From positions 13,641 to 35,120 of the forward strand of contig JBBBWG010001515.1 in the NCBI GenBank assembly GCA_037176905.1: DNA of 21,480 bases, read 5' to 3'. Under the pieces are notes generated by a model. That model ran no database searches, was not told where the DNA came from, and saw nothing but the letters and a program-made list of their open reading frames with translations. Every line of letters begins with the position of its first letter. The stretch's first letter is position 1. Source of the stretch: Azolla pinnata. Lineage: Eukaryota; Streptophyta; Polypodiopsida; Salviniales; Salviniaceae. Made by a program: the position numbers and the translations under genes. Positions 1 to 7,703 of this stretch are shown piece after piece.

Positions 1-5
1 CGATG

Positions 6-175
6 TTCTTCCTTCTTCTGCTTCTCGGCGATGGCGATGGCGACGGCGAGGTTCTTCCTTCTTCTGCCTCTCGGCGATGGCGAGGTTCTTCCTTCTTCTG
101 CTTCTCGGCGATGGCGATGGCGATGGCGATGGCGATGGCGAGGTTCTTCCTTCTTCTGCTTCTCGGCGATGGAAG
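6..175. repeat. 34-bp-based tandem repeat with variable (GGCGAT)n
   Basis: Four copies of a block beginning TTCTTCCTTCTTCTG start at 6, 52, 86 and 144. The spacings are 46, 34 and 58, which equals 34 plus 12, 0 and 24, so the copies differ by whole numbers of a GGCGAT hexamer. The block can be read on the plus strand as a pyrimidine-rich leader followed by ATGGCGATGGCG. A 93-codon ORF starts at 3 but consists only of this repeat and the GA tract after it, so I do not call it a gene. Confidence 0.85.
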
Positions 176-191
176 GCAAACAGAAGGGTTG

Positions 192-192
<1 letters not shown>

Positions 193-239
<47 letters not shown>

Positions 240-360
240 AGAGAGTGTAGAGAGAGAAGAGGGCGTGTGAGTAGGGAGAGGTAGAGAGAGAGTGTGTAGA
301 GAGAGAAGAGGGCGTGTGAGTGGGGGAGGTAGAGAGAGAGTATAGAGAGAGAAACACTTT
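193..360. repeat. GA microsatellite and 49-bp GA-rich tandem repeat
   Basis: A (GA)n run covers roughly 195-233. It is followed by two copies of a purine-rich unit containing GGGCGTGTGAG, at 261 and 310, giving a 49-bp period. Long GA runs are common near plant promoters and can bind BPC/GAGA-type factors (family knowledge). No gene start follows that I can recognise, so any role here is unknown. Confidence 0.8.
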
Positions 361-394
361 CTTTGTTTGGCTTCTTGGCCTCTTTCAAATCCCC

Positions 395-600
395 CCAAAA
401 CCCTAAAAACTTGAGAGGGAGTCTCCAAACCCTAAAACTGAGGTGGGAAACAAAACCCCAAACCCTAAAACTGAGGTGAAGTCTGCAAACCCTAAACCCC
501 AAACCCTAAAACTGAGGTGAAGCCTGCAAACCCTAAACCCCAAACCCTAAAACTGAGGTGAAGTCTGCAAACCCTAAACTGAGTGAGTCTGCAAACCCTT
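395..600. repeat. 41-bp tandem repeat with telo-box cores
   Basis: CTGAGGTGAAG-type segments start at 471, 512 and 553, an exact 41-bp period. A more diverged copy at 438 is 33 bp upstream. Each unit carries AAACCCTAAA, the plant telo-box core, so the tract is a local array of telomere-like motifs with a non-telomeric spacer. Confidence 0.8.
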
Positions 601-614
601 AATAATAATAAAAA

Positions 615-1256
615 CCACCGTGCCCGAGCCCGAGTATTGGGCCTGAGTCTCGAGTCCGGGCTTTAGTCAGGTCCGAGTCTGGGTCTGGGTTTGAGTCTGG
701 GGCTAGGTCTAGGTTGGTGTCTAGATCTAGGTCTGAATCTGGGTCTGGGTCTGAGTTTGGGTCTAGGTCTGAATCTGGGTCTGGGTCTGGGTCTGGGTCT
801 GGGTCTGAGTCTGAGTCTGGGTCTAGGTCTGGGTCTGATTTTGGATTTGGGTCTGAATCTGGATTTAGGTCTGGGTCTGAATCTGAGTCTGGGTCTGAGT
901 CTAAGATTCTGCGTCTGGGCCTGAATCCGAATCTGCGTCCGAGCCCGAATCTGGATCCGAATCCGAATCTGCGTCCGAGCTTGAAATCTGAGCCTGCAAC
1001 CGAGCAGCCTAACATCCGAATCTGAGCCTGAGCCTGAGCGCCTGAATAAGAATCTGCATCCGAGCCTAAGTCCGAGCCCGAATCTGGAGTCCGATTCTGA
1101 ATCTTTCGAGTCTGGCATCTGAGCCTGAATCCGACTCTGAATCTACATCTCAGCCTAGATCCGAGTCCGAGTCCGAGTCCGAGTCGGCATCTGAGCTCGA
1201 GTCTGAATTCTCGCATATGCGTCTGAGCCCGAGTCCGAGTCCGAGTCTATTGGACA
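615..1256. repeat. Degenerate hexanucleotide (GTCTGG/GTCCGA-type) satellite
   Basis: About 640 bp are dominated by six-base units such as GTCTGG, GTCTGA, GTCTAG and, toward the right, GTCCGA and GCCTGA. The period of six leaves several frames on both strands open, giving spurious ORFs of 77-205 codons made of DP/DS, GS, GL or RP dipeptides. No domain is visible in any of them, and the same explanation covers them all. Confidence 0.85.
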
Positions 1257-1810
1257 ACGGCTTGAGGGGAAAAGAAAACCCTAAATCTCGATTTCATCGC
1301 CAAACCCTTAAAACCGACATGCATGAGCCCGAGCTCGACAGAAACCCAGACCCAATTCATCCGTCACCACGGCTCCCAATCCTCTGATCCAGAACATCTT
1401 CGACGCAATTATTTTTTTTCTTCTCTCTGCCTTCCGAGACCCCCTCCCTCCAATAGCAATGCTCCGAAGAAAGAAAGAAAGAAAAAAAAGCTCAACTCGC
1501 AGATTGCTTCTGCTCGATGAGATGTCTGTATTTATAAAGGCATCGTGCGATGCTCCGAGGATCGCACCGATGCGTGCATACGCACGTGATCGAAGCCGCT
1601 CGCAGTTGTTCCCACCCACCCGGTGTGTCCAAAGAACGGATGTCAATTTACACACGACACGATCTTTACTCGATTTGCATCGGTATGTTTCTAGCTCTCT
1701 CCTTTCACGTCGTATTCTCCTGCCGACGCAGCGAACCGAATCACGCCCGATCCGAAGGTCGTTGACTCCACCCTTAATACCGATCACTGCTAATAATCGC
1801 ATTGTAACTA
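1257..1810. other. Intergenic stretch with a possible decayed promoter or 5' end
   Basis: Between two repeat tracts there is unique sequence with AAAACCCTAAATC near 1277 (telo-box core), an ATG at 1319 that opens only a 22-codon frame, and TATTTATAAAGG near 1529, which resembles a TATA box on the plus strand. A minus-strand ORF of up to 164 codons (1308-1802) is Arg/Ser-rich and matches nothing I recognise. I see no supported gene. Confidence 0.35.
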
Positions 1811-2078
1811 ATTAGCGAGGCTCGCTGAGCCATGGTGCTCGACTCTGCGAGGAGATTAGCGAGCTAGAGGCTCGACATCTACAAGAAGATTAGTGATTCA
1901 GAGAGCCTTGACTTTTCGAGGAGATGGGTGATTTAGGGGGGGGCTTGATTCTACGAGGAGATCAGTGATTTAGAAGGTTGATTACGAGGAGATTTGTAGT
2001 TTTAGAGCCTTGATTACACGAAGATTAGTGATTTAGAAGCTTGATTTTACAAGGAGATTAGCGAACCCCGCGGCGCTA
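1811..2078. repeat. Imperfect ~34-bp tandem repeat, about 7 copies
   Basis: Units of the form CGAGGAGATTAGTGATTTAG followed by a GCTTGATT-like half start at 1848, 1882, 1917, 1954, 1985, 2019 and 2050, so spacing is 31-37 bp. A diverged unit may precede them. The copies differ by point changes and small indels and hold no open frame of note. Confidence 0.8.
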
Positions 2079-2620
2079 ATCACTCCACACAAAGCACAGC
2101 TCAGGAAGATCAGACTCTTGGGCCAATGAAAGGAGCAAAGGCACTGCAACGCCATGAAAAGACGAGCTCCAGCAGCTTACAGAAAAAGAAGAAGAAAAAG
2201 CACACACTCTCTCTTTTGAATCTTCTTCCAGCTTTTTGATTCAGCCCAACAACAACAGAAAAGAAGAGAAGAAAGAGAACTCGTTGCAGCTGCCAGATCA
2301 GGGAATTCTGTAGATAAGATGTGATATATTCACCACCACCACCATGCATCGTCGTCACCGCTCATCGAGGCGATTCGATGTGTGTTCATGGCGATCGAAG
2401 CTGGAAGAAGCAAATCAGAAGCAGTTTGAAAAGATGGCTATGGTGGATGATGATGATGGTGGTGGTGGTGGTGATGATGATGATGGTGATGAATCATGGA
2501 TGGGAAACATATCTTGTCAACAGCCCACGAGCACATGATCGATTGATGACCAGCCACAGGCACATTCTTGATCGTATCGGAGAATCAATTCGGCGCAAAA
2601 CGATTCAAACGCCCAATTTA
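2079..2620. other. Unassigned stretch with GAT/GGT trinucleotide repeat
   Basis: This stretch has a (GGT)/(GAT) trinucleotide tract at about 2438-2495 and CAC repeats at 2331-2343. A plus-strand ORF from 2344 (64 codons) has a true ATG, but its middle is only Asp and Gly runs from the trinucleotide tract. I do not recognise it as a gene. Confidence 0.4.
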
Positions 2621-3080
2621 AACAGTTTGCAAGTCAAAAATCGCGAATTGACTCATTCCTCGCGAATCGATTAATTTGGCTGGTTAATTGATCTGATCAG
2701 GTAACAAACTGATTAAACGAGTATTCAATTAACTCATCATTTGGTTCTTCCAGTTAATGAAGAAATTGAGGAAGTACTCAATCAATTCATCATTTGGCCG
2801 GTTAATGAATTCGAGCAACCAAATACCCCATTGACTAATGTATAGGTTGGTTAATTGAATCAATCGATCAGTGAATTGATTAATTGAGTATTCGATTACT
2901 TACTCGATTGGTTGGTTAAGTCGATCTATTAATAAAGAGAGCAATTAGTATGTGATTCGCTACCCAATTACTTGGTGTATCGAATCAATCAAGTGGTTTA
3001 AAGAAGCATTCGATTAATTACCCGATTGGTTGGTTGATCGAATCATTTGACGACTAATTACGTATTCGATCGACTATCCA
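2621..3080. repeat. AT-rich imperfect repeat with GGTTGGTTAATTGA-like units
   Basis: The stretch is built from variants of ATTCGATTACTTACTCGATT, GGTTGGTTAA and TTAATTGA. The clearest long match is between segments starting near 2890 and 3008, both ATTCGATTA.TTA.yCGATTGGTTGGTT, 118 bp apart. Shorter related pieces (CAATTCATCATTTGG, GGTTAATTGA) lie at 2720-2850. There is no open frame. Confidence 0.55.
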
Positions 3081-4199
3081 AATCGACCCATACCAAAATC
3101 GACCGATCGCTGTTAAAATGAGATGATATGCGGAAACACCGAGTTGTTGATTTGCATACAAACGCATCGAGAAGAGCAACACCATGCATGGCTTCGATGA
3201 ATCCGATAACTTTTAAAAGACGGACATAAGATGTCATTAGATTGAGAAGACACAACATTTTAGGCTTCAAATCTAATGAGTGCAAAATCTTTGCGAGTGT
3301 GTACCGATCGATCGATCGATTCATCGCTTTGACTGACACTTCAAGTCCATTAAGTGCACATTATCGGTTACGCTGCACAACTTCCTGGCACGTTTGCACA
3401 AACTCTCGAATCACTCACGTCGATCGTATGTTTAAATGCTACTCAGCTCCGGACATTAATCAAGGGATTTTTATTGCCCCATCAATTCGATGGGATGGTC
3501 TCTGATACAATCACAAATGCATAGCACCATCAATAAATTGAACTTCATGCTGAACACTGTGAAGTGGGCTGTGGCCAATTTAGGGTTTAGGGTTTGTCCT
3601 AAAGTAATGGGTTTCTTGTTAATTCTGCTTCTAATTTACAAGACAGTGCAGAAACGAGGCAGGGAGGGAAAATCATAGAAAGCTCATTTACAGAGAAAAT
3701 TTAGAGAAGGGATTGTGAACCCACTTTGAATCAGTTTGTCCCATCTGTGTAACCTGTGAAAGAATGTCTCAGTTGAATCAAATGTTGTTTTTTATTTTCA
3801 TTGGCATGTTAAAATGTGAATTTCAATGCCCTCATATCTTCTGTGGGGTTCAGAATCAATTTGAAAGAATGTTTGATTCGTGATCCCGTCATCGAAACAT
3901 GGTTCGCAATGCGGCTTTGCATTGATTGTTTGAACTGCAGCTCCTCTATCTTTTCCTTCACCTCACCAGAGGTTTTTTTGCTTATAAAAAGACCTGGCTG
4001 AAGAATAACTTAACTCCCATTGGACAGATTCGATGGGATTCAGCTTTAAAACTTCGATTGGAAACTCTTTCACTGATCCCACAAGAGTGCAAGTCCTGAT
4101 GATCAAACAGCTGGATCAAATGGCCCAAATCATCATGTGAGGAGAAGCGGCACAGCTTATGTACAAATCCTTTGGGTTTTTGCTGTAATCAAAAGCTTA
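3081..4199. other. Unassigned intergenic sequence downstream of the PPR gene
   Basis: Over 1 kb without a recognisable gene; ORFs on both strands are under 95 codons and match nothing I know. It contains two TTTAGGG units at about 3581-3594 and (CGAT)n at about 3307-3322. The right end (4095-4140) holds a diverged copy of the PPR gene's last coding segment. Part of the right side is presumably the PPR 3' UTR. Confidence 0.5.
4095..4140 (-). repeat. Diverged copy of the PPR C-terminal coding segment
   Basis: On the plus strand 4095-4140 matches 4226-4281 inside the PPR gene. Both begin CCTGATGATC, continue with an AGCTGGA.CAAATG core and end AAATCATC.TGT. The downstream copy lacks about 10 bp and carries an in-frame stop if read like the coding copy. 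It lies after the real stop codon, about 131 bp away, so it looks like a relic of a short local duplication. Confidence 0.6.
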
Positions 4200-6134
4200 T
4201 TACAAGGCCCCGAGATGGAGCGATTCCTGATGATCTTCTACAATCAAGCAGCTGGACAAAATGCCTGAAATCATCGTGTAACTAGACGCATCACGAGAAT
4301 CCAGCCTAAAAAGCTCGGAAAAGCAATGTCTGCCCAACTCTGCGTTACCATGAATTTTGCACCCGCTGAGCAAAGTAGACCAGCCGATAAGGTTCGGCAA
4401 AACTGGCAAAGTTTGTAGGACATATTGAGCTTCAATGAGATGTCCAGCCCGTCCCAAAAGATCAACAACACAGTTGAAGTGCTCGCCTTTCAGTGTCATC
4501 TCATGGTTCTCTCTCATGGACTTGAAATAAGAATGGCCTTCATCCAATAGGCCAACGTAAGTACAACCAACCAAGATACTCTTATATACTGTATCATCGA
4601 GCTTTATACCTTGCTGATGCATGTCTCCTATAAGTTCTTTCATTTGCACACAGTCGCCTTGTTGAGCATGCCCGGAAATAATTGCATGCCATGAAACCAT
4701 ATCACGATTCGACGATTTCTCAAAGACTTTGTGAGCATCTGCTATGCTTGTACATTTGGCATACATATCTACAAGCGTGTTGCCAAGGGAAGTATCAGCA
4801 TGGAGCCCTATTTCAATAGCCATCCCATGCATTAGTCGACCCATGCATACACACCCCATCATCGCACATGCTTTAAGAAGAGCTACAAGAGCCACTCTAT
4901 CGGGACTTATGGTCTGCTTTTGCATTTTTTCAAGAACTCCTAGTGCGCGGATCCCTTCTCCTTCCTCTACATAACCAGAAATCATCGCACTGCAAGAAAC
5001 GATACTCTGAACCTTCAGTTCGGCAAACAGCTTGCATGCTTCACCTAGGCTCCCGCACTTAGCATACATATCCACTAGGCTATTTGAGAGAGCGACATGC
5101 GATTCGAAGCCTGACTTGATTACAATATGATGTAAGAGCCTTAATCCCAATGCACATTCGGGATGTGGACCAGAGCAAGCCTTCAGGATGCTTAAAAAGG
5201 AGACTTCATCCGGCGAGATGCCCTCCTCTTGCATATCTTCCAAGAGTTTGAAAGCATTCATTACGTCCCCATGTTGAGCATAACCCGATATCAACGCATC
5301 CCATGATACTACATCTCGTCCCGGTAAACGATCGAAAATCGTTTGCGACTCTGCCAAACCCCCACATTTGGCATATGCATCGAGGAGGGTGCTTTCAACC
5401 ACGAGGTCTACAAGAATACCGCTTCTAACGATCAAGTCATGCACCACATATACATGTACCAGGATCGCAATGGAAGCACATGCTTTCAAAGCATACAGAA
5501 AGGTCGGTTTTGCGGGTTCTTTCCCGGAAAGCATCATCTCTTCGAAAGCCAGAAGAGCTTGCATACCATCGCAATTTTCGGCATAGCACGAGATCAACGC
5601 ACCCCAGGATACCACATTCGGATGGCGGATACCATCGAAAACCTTGCGGCATTCGTCGATGCAACCGCAGCTGCTGTACATCTGAATCACTGCACTGCCG
5701 AGGACCGTGTCCACGTCTAGGCCGGATTCGCAAGCCGCCGCATGTGCCAGTTTCCCCTCCGTCGGCGCCGATCCTTCCGCGGCACAGACCTTGAACAGGC
5801 ACAGAAACGTGACTCGGTCCGCTCGCGCGCCATGTCGTAGCATCAGAGAGAAGAGAGAGAGAGAGTCCGCACCTGGGGAGAGCTCGGAGAAGGCGGAGAG
5901 GATGGCATTCCATGTGTACACGGAGGGGCTGCGGATCTTTAGGAAGGCTCTGCGGGCGTCTGCGAGGGAGCGGCAGGATTTGAAGGCGCGGATGACATGG
6001 TCGCCGAAGAGGGGGAGGGAGTCGAGGCCGCGGAGGGCCAGGAGGACATGGAGCTTTCTGCAGGACTCGCGATCCTTCTTCCTTCTGTTGCAGTCGTGAA
6101 GAAGGGCCATGATGCTCGCCATCGCCATAGCCAT
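4200..6134 (-). CDS. PLS-class pentatricopeptide repeat protein, E-type, no DYW domain
   Basis: PPR proteins bind organellar RNA and act in editing, splicing or processing in mitochondria or chloroplasts (family knowledge). The frame is a single exon. The open frame extends to a TTG at 6161, but the first ATG is at 6134 in a GCCATGG context, giving 644 residues; ATGs also follow at codons 3, 5 and 9. Repeats run from about residue 60 to 590, with typical W motifs (YTWNAILSAF near 73, VVSWGALISCYA near 174, VVSWDALISGYA near 276, MVSWHAIISGHA near 479) and 'LVDMYAKCG' signatures near 353 and 454. The end is an E1-like segment ('LLSGCKIHGNAELGRHC', about 588-604) that turns into 'SYTMISGILSSC' and stops, so E2 and DYW domains are missing. 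It may need a DYW protein in trans if it edits RNA (inference). A short Met/Ala-rich start could be part of a targeting peptide. The target RNA cannot be told. Confidence 0.93.
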   Translation of the reverse strand: MAMAMASIMALLHDCNRRKKDRESCRKLHVLLALRGLDSLPLFGDHVIRAFKSCRSLADARRAFLKIRSPSVYTWNAILSAFSELSPGADSLSLFSLMLRHGARADRVTFLCLFKVCAAEGSAPTEGKLAHAAACESGLDVDTVLGSAVIQMYSSCGCIDECRKVFDGIRHPNVVSWGALISCYAENCDGMQALLAFEEMMLSGKEPAKPTFLYALKACASIAILVHVYVVHDLIVRSGILVDLVVESTLLDAYAKCGGLAESQTIFDRLPGRDVVSWDALISGYAQHGDVMNAFKLLEDMQEEGISPDEVSFLSILKACSGPHPECALGLRLLHHIVIKSGFESHVALSNSLVDMYAKCGSLGEACKLFAELKVQSIVSCSAMISGYVEEGEGIRALGVLEKMQKQTISPDRVALVALLKACAMMGCVCMGRLMHGMAIEIGLHADTSLGNTLVDMYAKCTSIADAHKVFEKSSNRDMVSWHAIISGHAQQGDCVQMKELIGDMHQQGIKLDDTVYKSILVGCTYVGLLDEGHSYFKSMRENHEMTLKGEHFNCVVDLLGRAGHLIEAQYVLQTLPVLPNLIGWSTLLSGCKIHGNAELGRHCFSELFRLDSRDASSYTMISGILSSCLIVEDHQESLHLGAL

Positions 6135-6162
6135 GGCGCCCTGCACAGAGAAGCCCCCCAAA

Positions 6163-6630
6163 CGCTAAACCCTAACCCTAACCCTAAACCCTAAGCCTAG
6201 CACTAAACTCTCTTCCTAACCCTAAACCCTAAGCCTAGGACTAAACTTTAACCCTAACCCTAAACCCTAAACCCTAAGCCTAGCCCTAATCCTAACCCTA
6301 ACCCTAAACCCTAAGCCTAGGACTAACTCTAACCCTAACCCTAAACCCTAAACTTTAACCCTAATCCTAAACCCTAAACCTAGCCCTAATCCTAATCCTA
6401 ACCCTAACCCTAAACCCTAAGCCTAGTACTAAAATTTAACCCTAACCCTAATCCTACCTCAAGCCTAGCACTAAATTCTATTCCTAACCCTAAACCCTGA
6501 GCCTAGGACTAAACTCTAACCCTGGCCCTAAACCCTAAACCCTGAGCCTAGGACTAAACTCTAACCCTGGCCCTAAACCCTAAACCCTGAACCCGAACTC
6601 TAACCCTAACCCTAACGCTAAACACCGTAG
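6163..6630. repeat. Degenerate telomere-like tract (CCCTAA/CCCTAAA)
   Basis: About 470 bp of CCCTAAA and CCCTAA units are mixed with variant spacers such as AAGCCTAGGACTAAACTCTA. The right half has a higher-order unit of 45 bp repeated exactly at 6495-6539 and 6540-6584. On the sense strand of the PPR gene this is TTTAGGG/TTAGGG and lies directly upstream of its start codon, in the region expected to hold its promoter or leader. It could be a healed-in telomere fragment or a locally amplified telo-box array; the variant spacers favour amplification in place. Confidence 0.9.
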
Positions 6631-7130
6631 ACCCTTCTACAAATCTCTGATCTTGTGTGCCCTCGACGTCGCGAGTTCGACTCCGGCTAGCTACCTGCAC
6701 GTTACCGTTTTTCTTTTCCATTAGCGTATTTAATTCGACCCGGAGCACGATTGACGCGAATCGATCGAGGTCGACATACTCAGGCGGCAATCGAGGCATC
6801 GAGCTTGCGATGACTTTGCTTCGGTCCACTTTGCTTCAGTGCTCCGCTCGGGGCGGTGGGGTCGTTAATAATCACCCTTAAATCCAATCCCCGTATCTCT
6901 GATCTCACTCATCATTCAGCAAATCGATTACGGATTGCAGCGGCGGCGATCGATCGGGCCCCTGCCCTTTTTCGGGGTTTACGATCCCCACAATTGATCG
7001 ATCGATCGAGAGAGGGCCTCCCGAGGATCAGCTCCTGTTTTCCGTGGAGGCTGAGATTCCATGTCCGTGGAATCTTCGCCCGATTCATTCAACGAGGGTC
7101 ACAACACAGATCGAGTCGGCCTCGCAAGAG
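6631..7130. other. Unique intergenic stretch between the PPR and GNAT genes
   Basis: This 500-bp segment separates the telomere-like tract from the 52-bp minisatellite. It carries a polymerase III B-box-like string, GAGTTCGACTCC, near 6669, with no A-box or tRNA fold that I can build, and several CGATCGATCG runs (about 6948 and 6996). I see no supported gene. Confidence 0.4.
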
Positions 7131-7131
7131 C

Positions 7132-7462
7132 TAAGGTCAAAGTCAAAAGTCGAGGTCGGAAAACAAAAGTCAAGGAAAGAAGCCAAGGTGAAAGCCAAAA
7201 GTCGGGGCCGGGAAACAAAAGTCAAGGAAAGAAGCCAAGGTCAAAGTCAAAAGTCGGGGCCAGGAAACAAAAGTCAAGGAAAGAAGCCAAGGTCAAAGTC
7301 AAAAGTCGGGGCCGGGAAACAAAAGTCAAGGAAAGAAGCCAAGGTCAAAGTCAAAAGTCGAGGTCGGGAAACAAAAGTCAAGGAAAGAAGCTAAGGTCAA
7401 AGTCAAAAGTCGAGGTCGGAAAACAAAAGTCAAGGAGAGAAGCTAAGGTCAAAGTCAAAACC
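7132..7462. repeat. 52-bp minisatellite, about 6.4 copies
   Basis: The string AAACAAAAGTCAAGG starts at 7161, 7213, 7265, 7317, 7369 and 7421, an exact 52-bp period with only a few base changes per copy. Since 52 is not a multiple of 3 and no stop codons occur, each plus frame reads the same Lys/Ser/Arg-rich 52-residue peptide in rotation. The ORFs of 116 and 148 codons at 7044-7394 and 7061-7507 are therefore repeat products, not genes. Confidence 0.95.
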
Positions 7463-7580
7463 GGTCAAAACGGTCAACGAACCGACTCGATCAACGCAAG
7501 TCAATGAAAGCCAACGCAAGCAAACAAAAGTCAACGGAAGTCAACGGCACAAAGGTCAAGGGAAGACTATGCGTTGACTT
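7135..7580 (-). promoter_or_regulatory. Dense W-box (TTGACC/TTGACT) array upstream of the GNAT gene
   Basis: I count 24 copies of GGTCAA or AGTCAA on the plus strand between 7135 and 7560, which read TTGACC or TTGACT on the minus strand, plus one TTGACT on the plus strand near 7574. These hexamers match the TTGACY core recognised by WRKY factors (family knowledge). Sixteen come from the 52-bp minisatellite, about three per unit; the rest lie in a related GTCAA-rich stretch up to about 130 bp before the start codon. Binding has not been shown; the array may be only a by-product of repeat growth. Confidence 0.5.
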
Positions 7581-7623
7581 CTGCCCCTTCTCTTCCACCT
7601 CCGAAAAGGAAGAAGAGAGAAAG

Positions 7624-7634
7624 AAAACCCTAAC
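7624..7634 (+). promoter_or_regulatory. Telo-box upstream of the GNAT start codon
   Basis: AAAACCCTAAC lies about 70 bp before the ATG at 7704. The telo-box AAACCCTAA is a known short element close to transcription starts of many plant genes. The same core is found near the starts of the PPR and ICMT-like genes in this window. Confidence 0.5.
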
Positions 7635-7703
7635 TCGAGCTTTCCATAGCTTCTCAGAAGAAGAAACGCACAGACACAGAGAAGAGGGAAGGGGAGGGGA
7701 GCG

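Noticed and set aside
3..284. 93-codon plus-strand ORF with Met-Ala and Arg-Glu runs
   Set aside because: Made only of the ATGGCG repeat and the GA microsatellite; no non-repeat coding sequence.
599..1216. 205-codon minus-strand ORF rich in Asp-Pro/Asp-Ser
   Set aside because: It is an automatic product of the hexanucleotide repeat; other frames and the other strand are open too, and no domain is visible.
1308..1802. 164-codon minus-strand ORF
   Set aside because: No recognisable motif, overlaps plus-strand ORFs of similar length, and no splice or start context supports it.
2344..2538. 64-codon ORF with Asp/Gly runs
   Set aside because: Its core is a GAT/GGT trinucleotide repeat and the flanks match nothing I know.
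6135..6161. Longer PPR N-terminus starting at 6161
   Set aside because: The codon at 6161 is TTG, not ATG; the first ATG in frame is at 6134 in a good context.
6660..6700. Possible tRNA gene around the GAGTTCGACTCC string
   Set aside because: The T-stem does not pair and no A-box or anticodon arm can be built upstream; at most a relic.
7061..7507. 148-codon Lys/Ser/Arg-rich ORF upstream of the GNAT gene
   Set aside because: The 52-bp minisatellite has no stops in any plus frame and gives the same peptide in rotation; this is not a histone-like or nucleolar protein gene.
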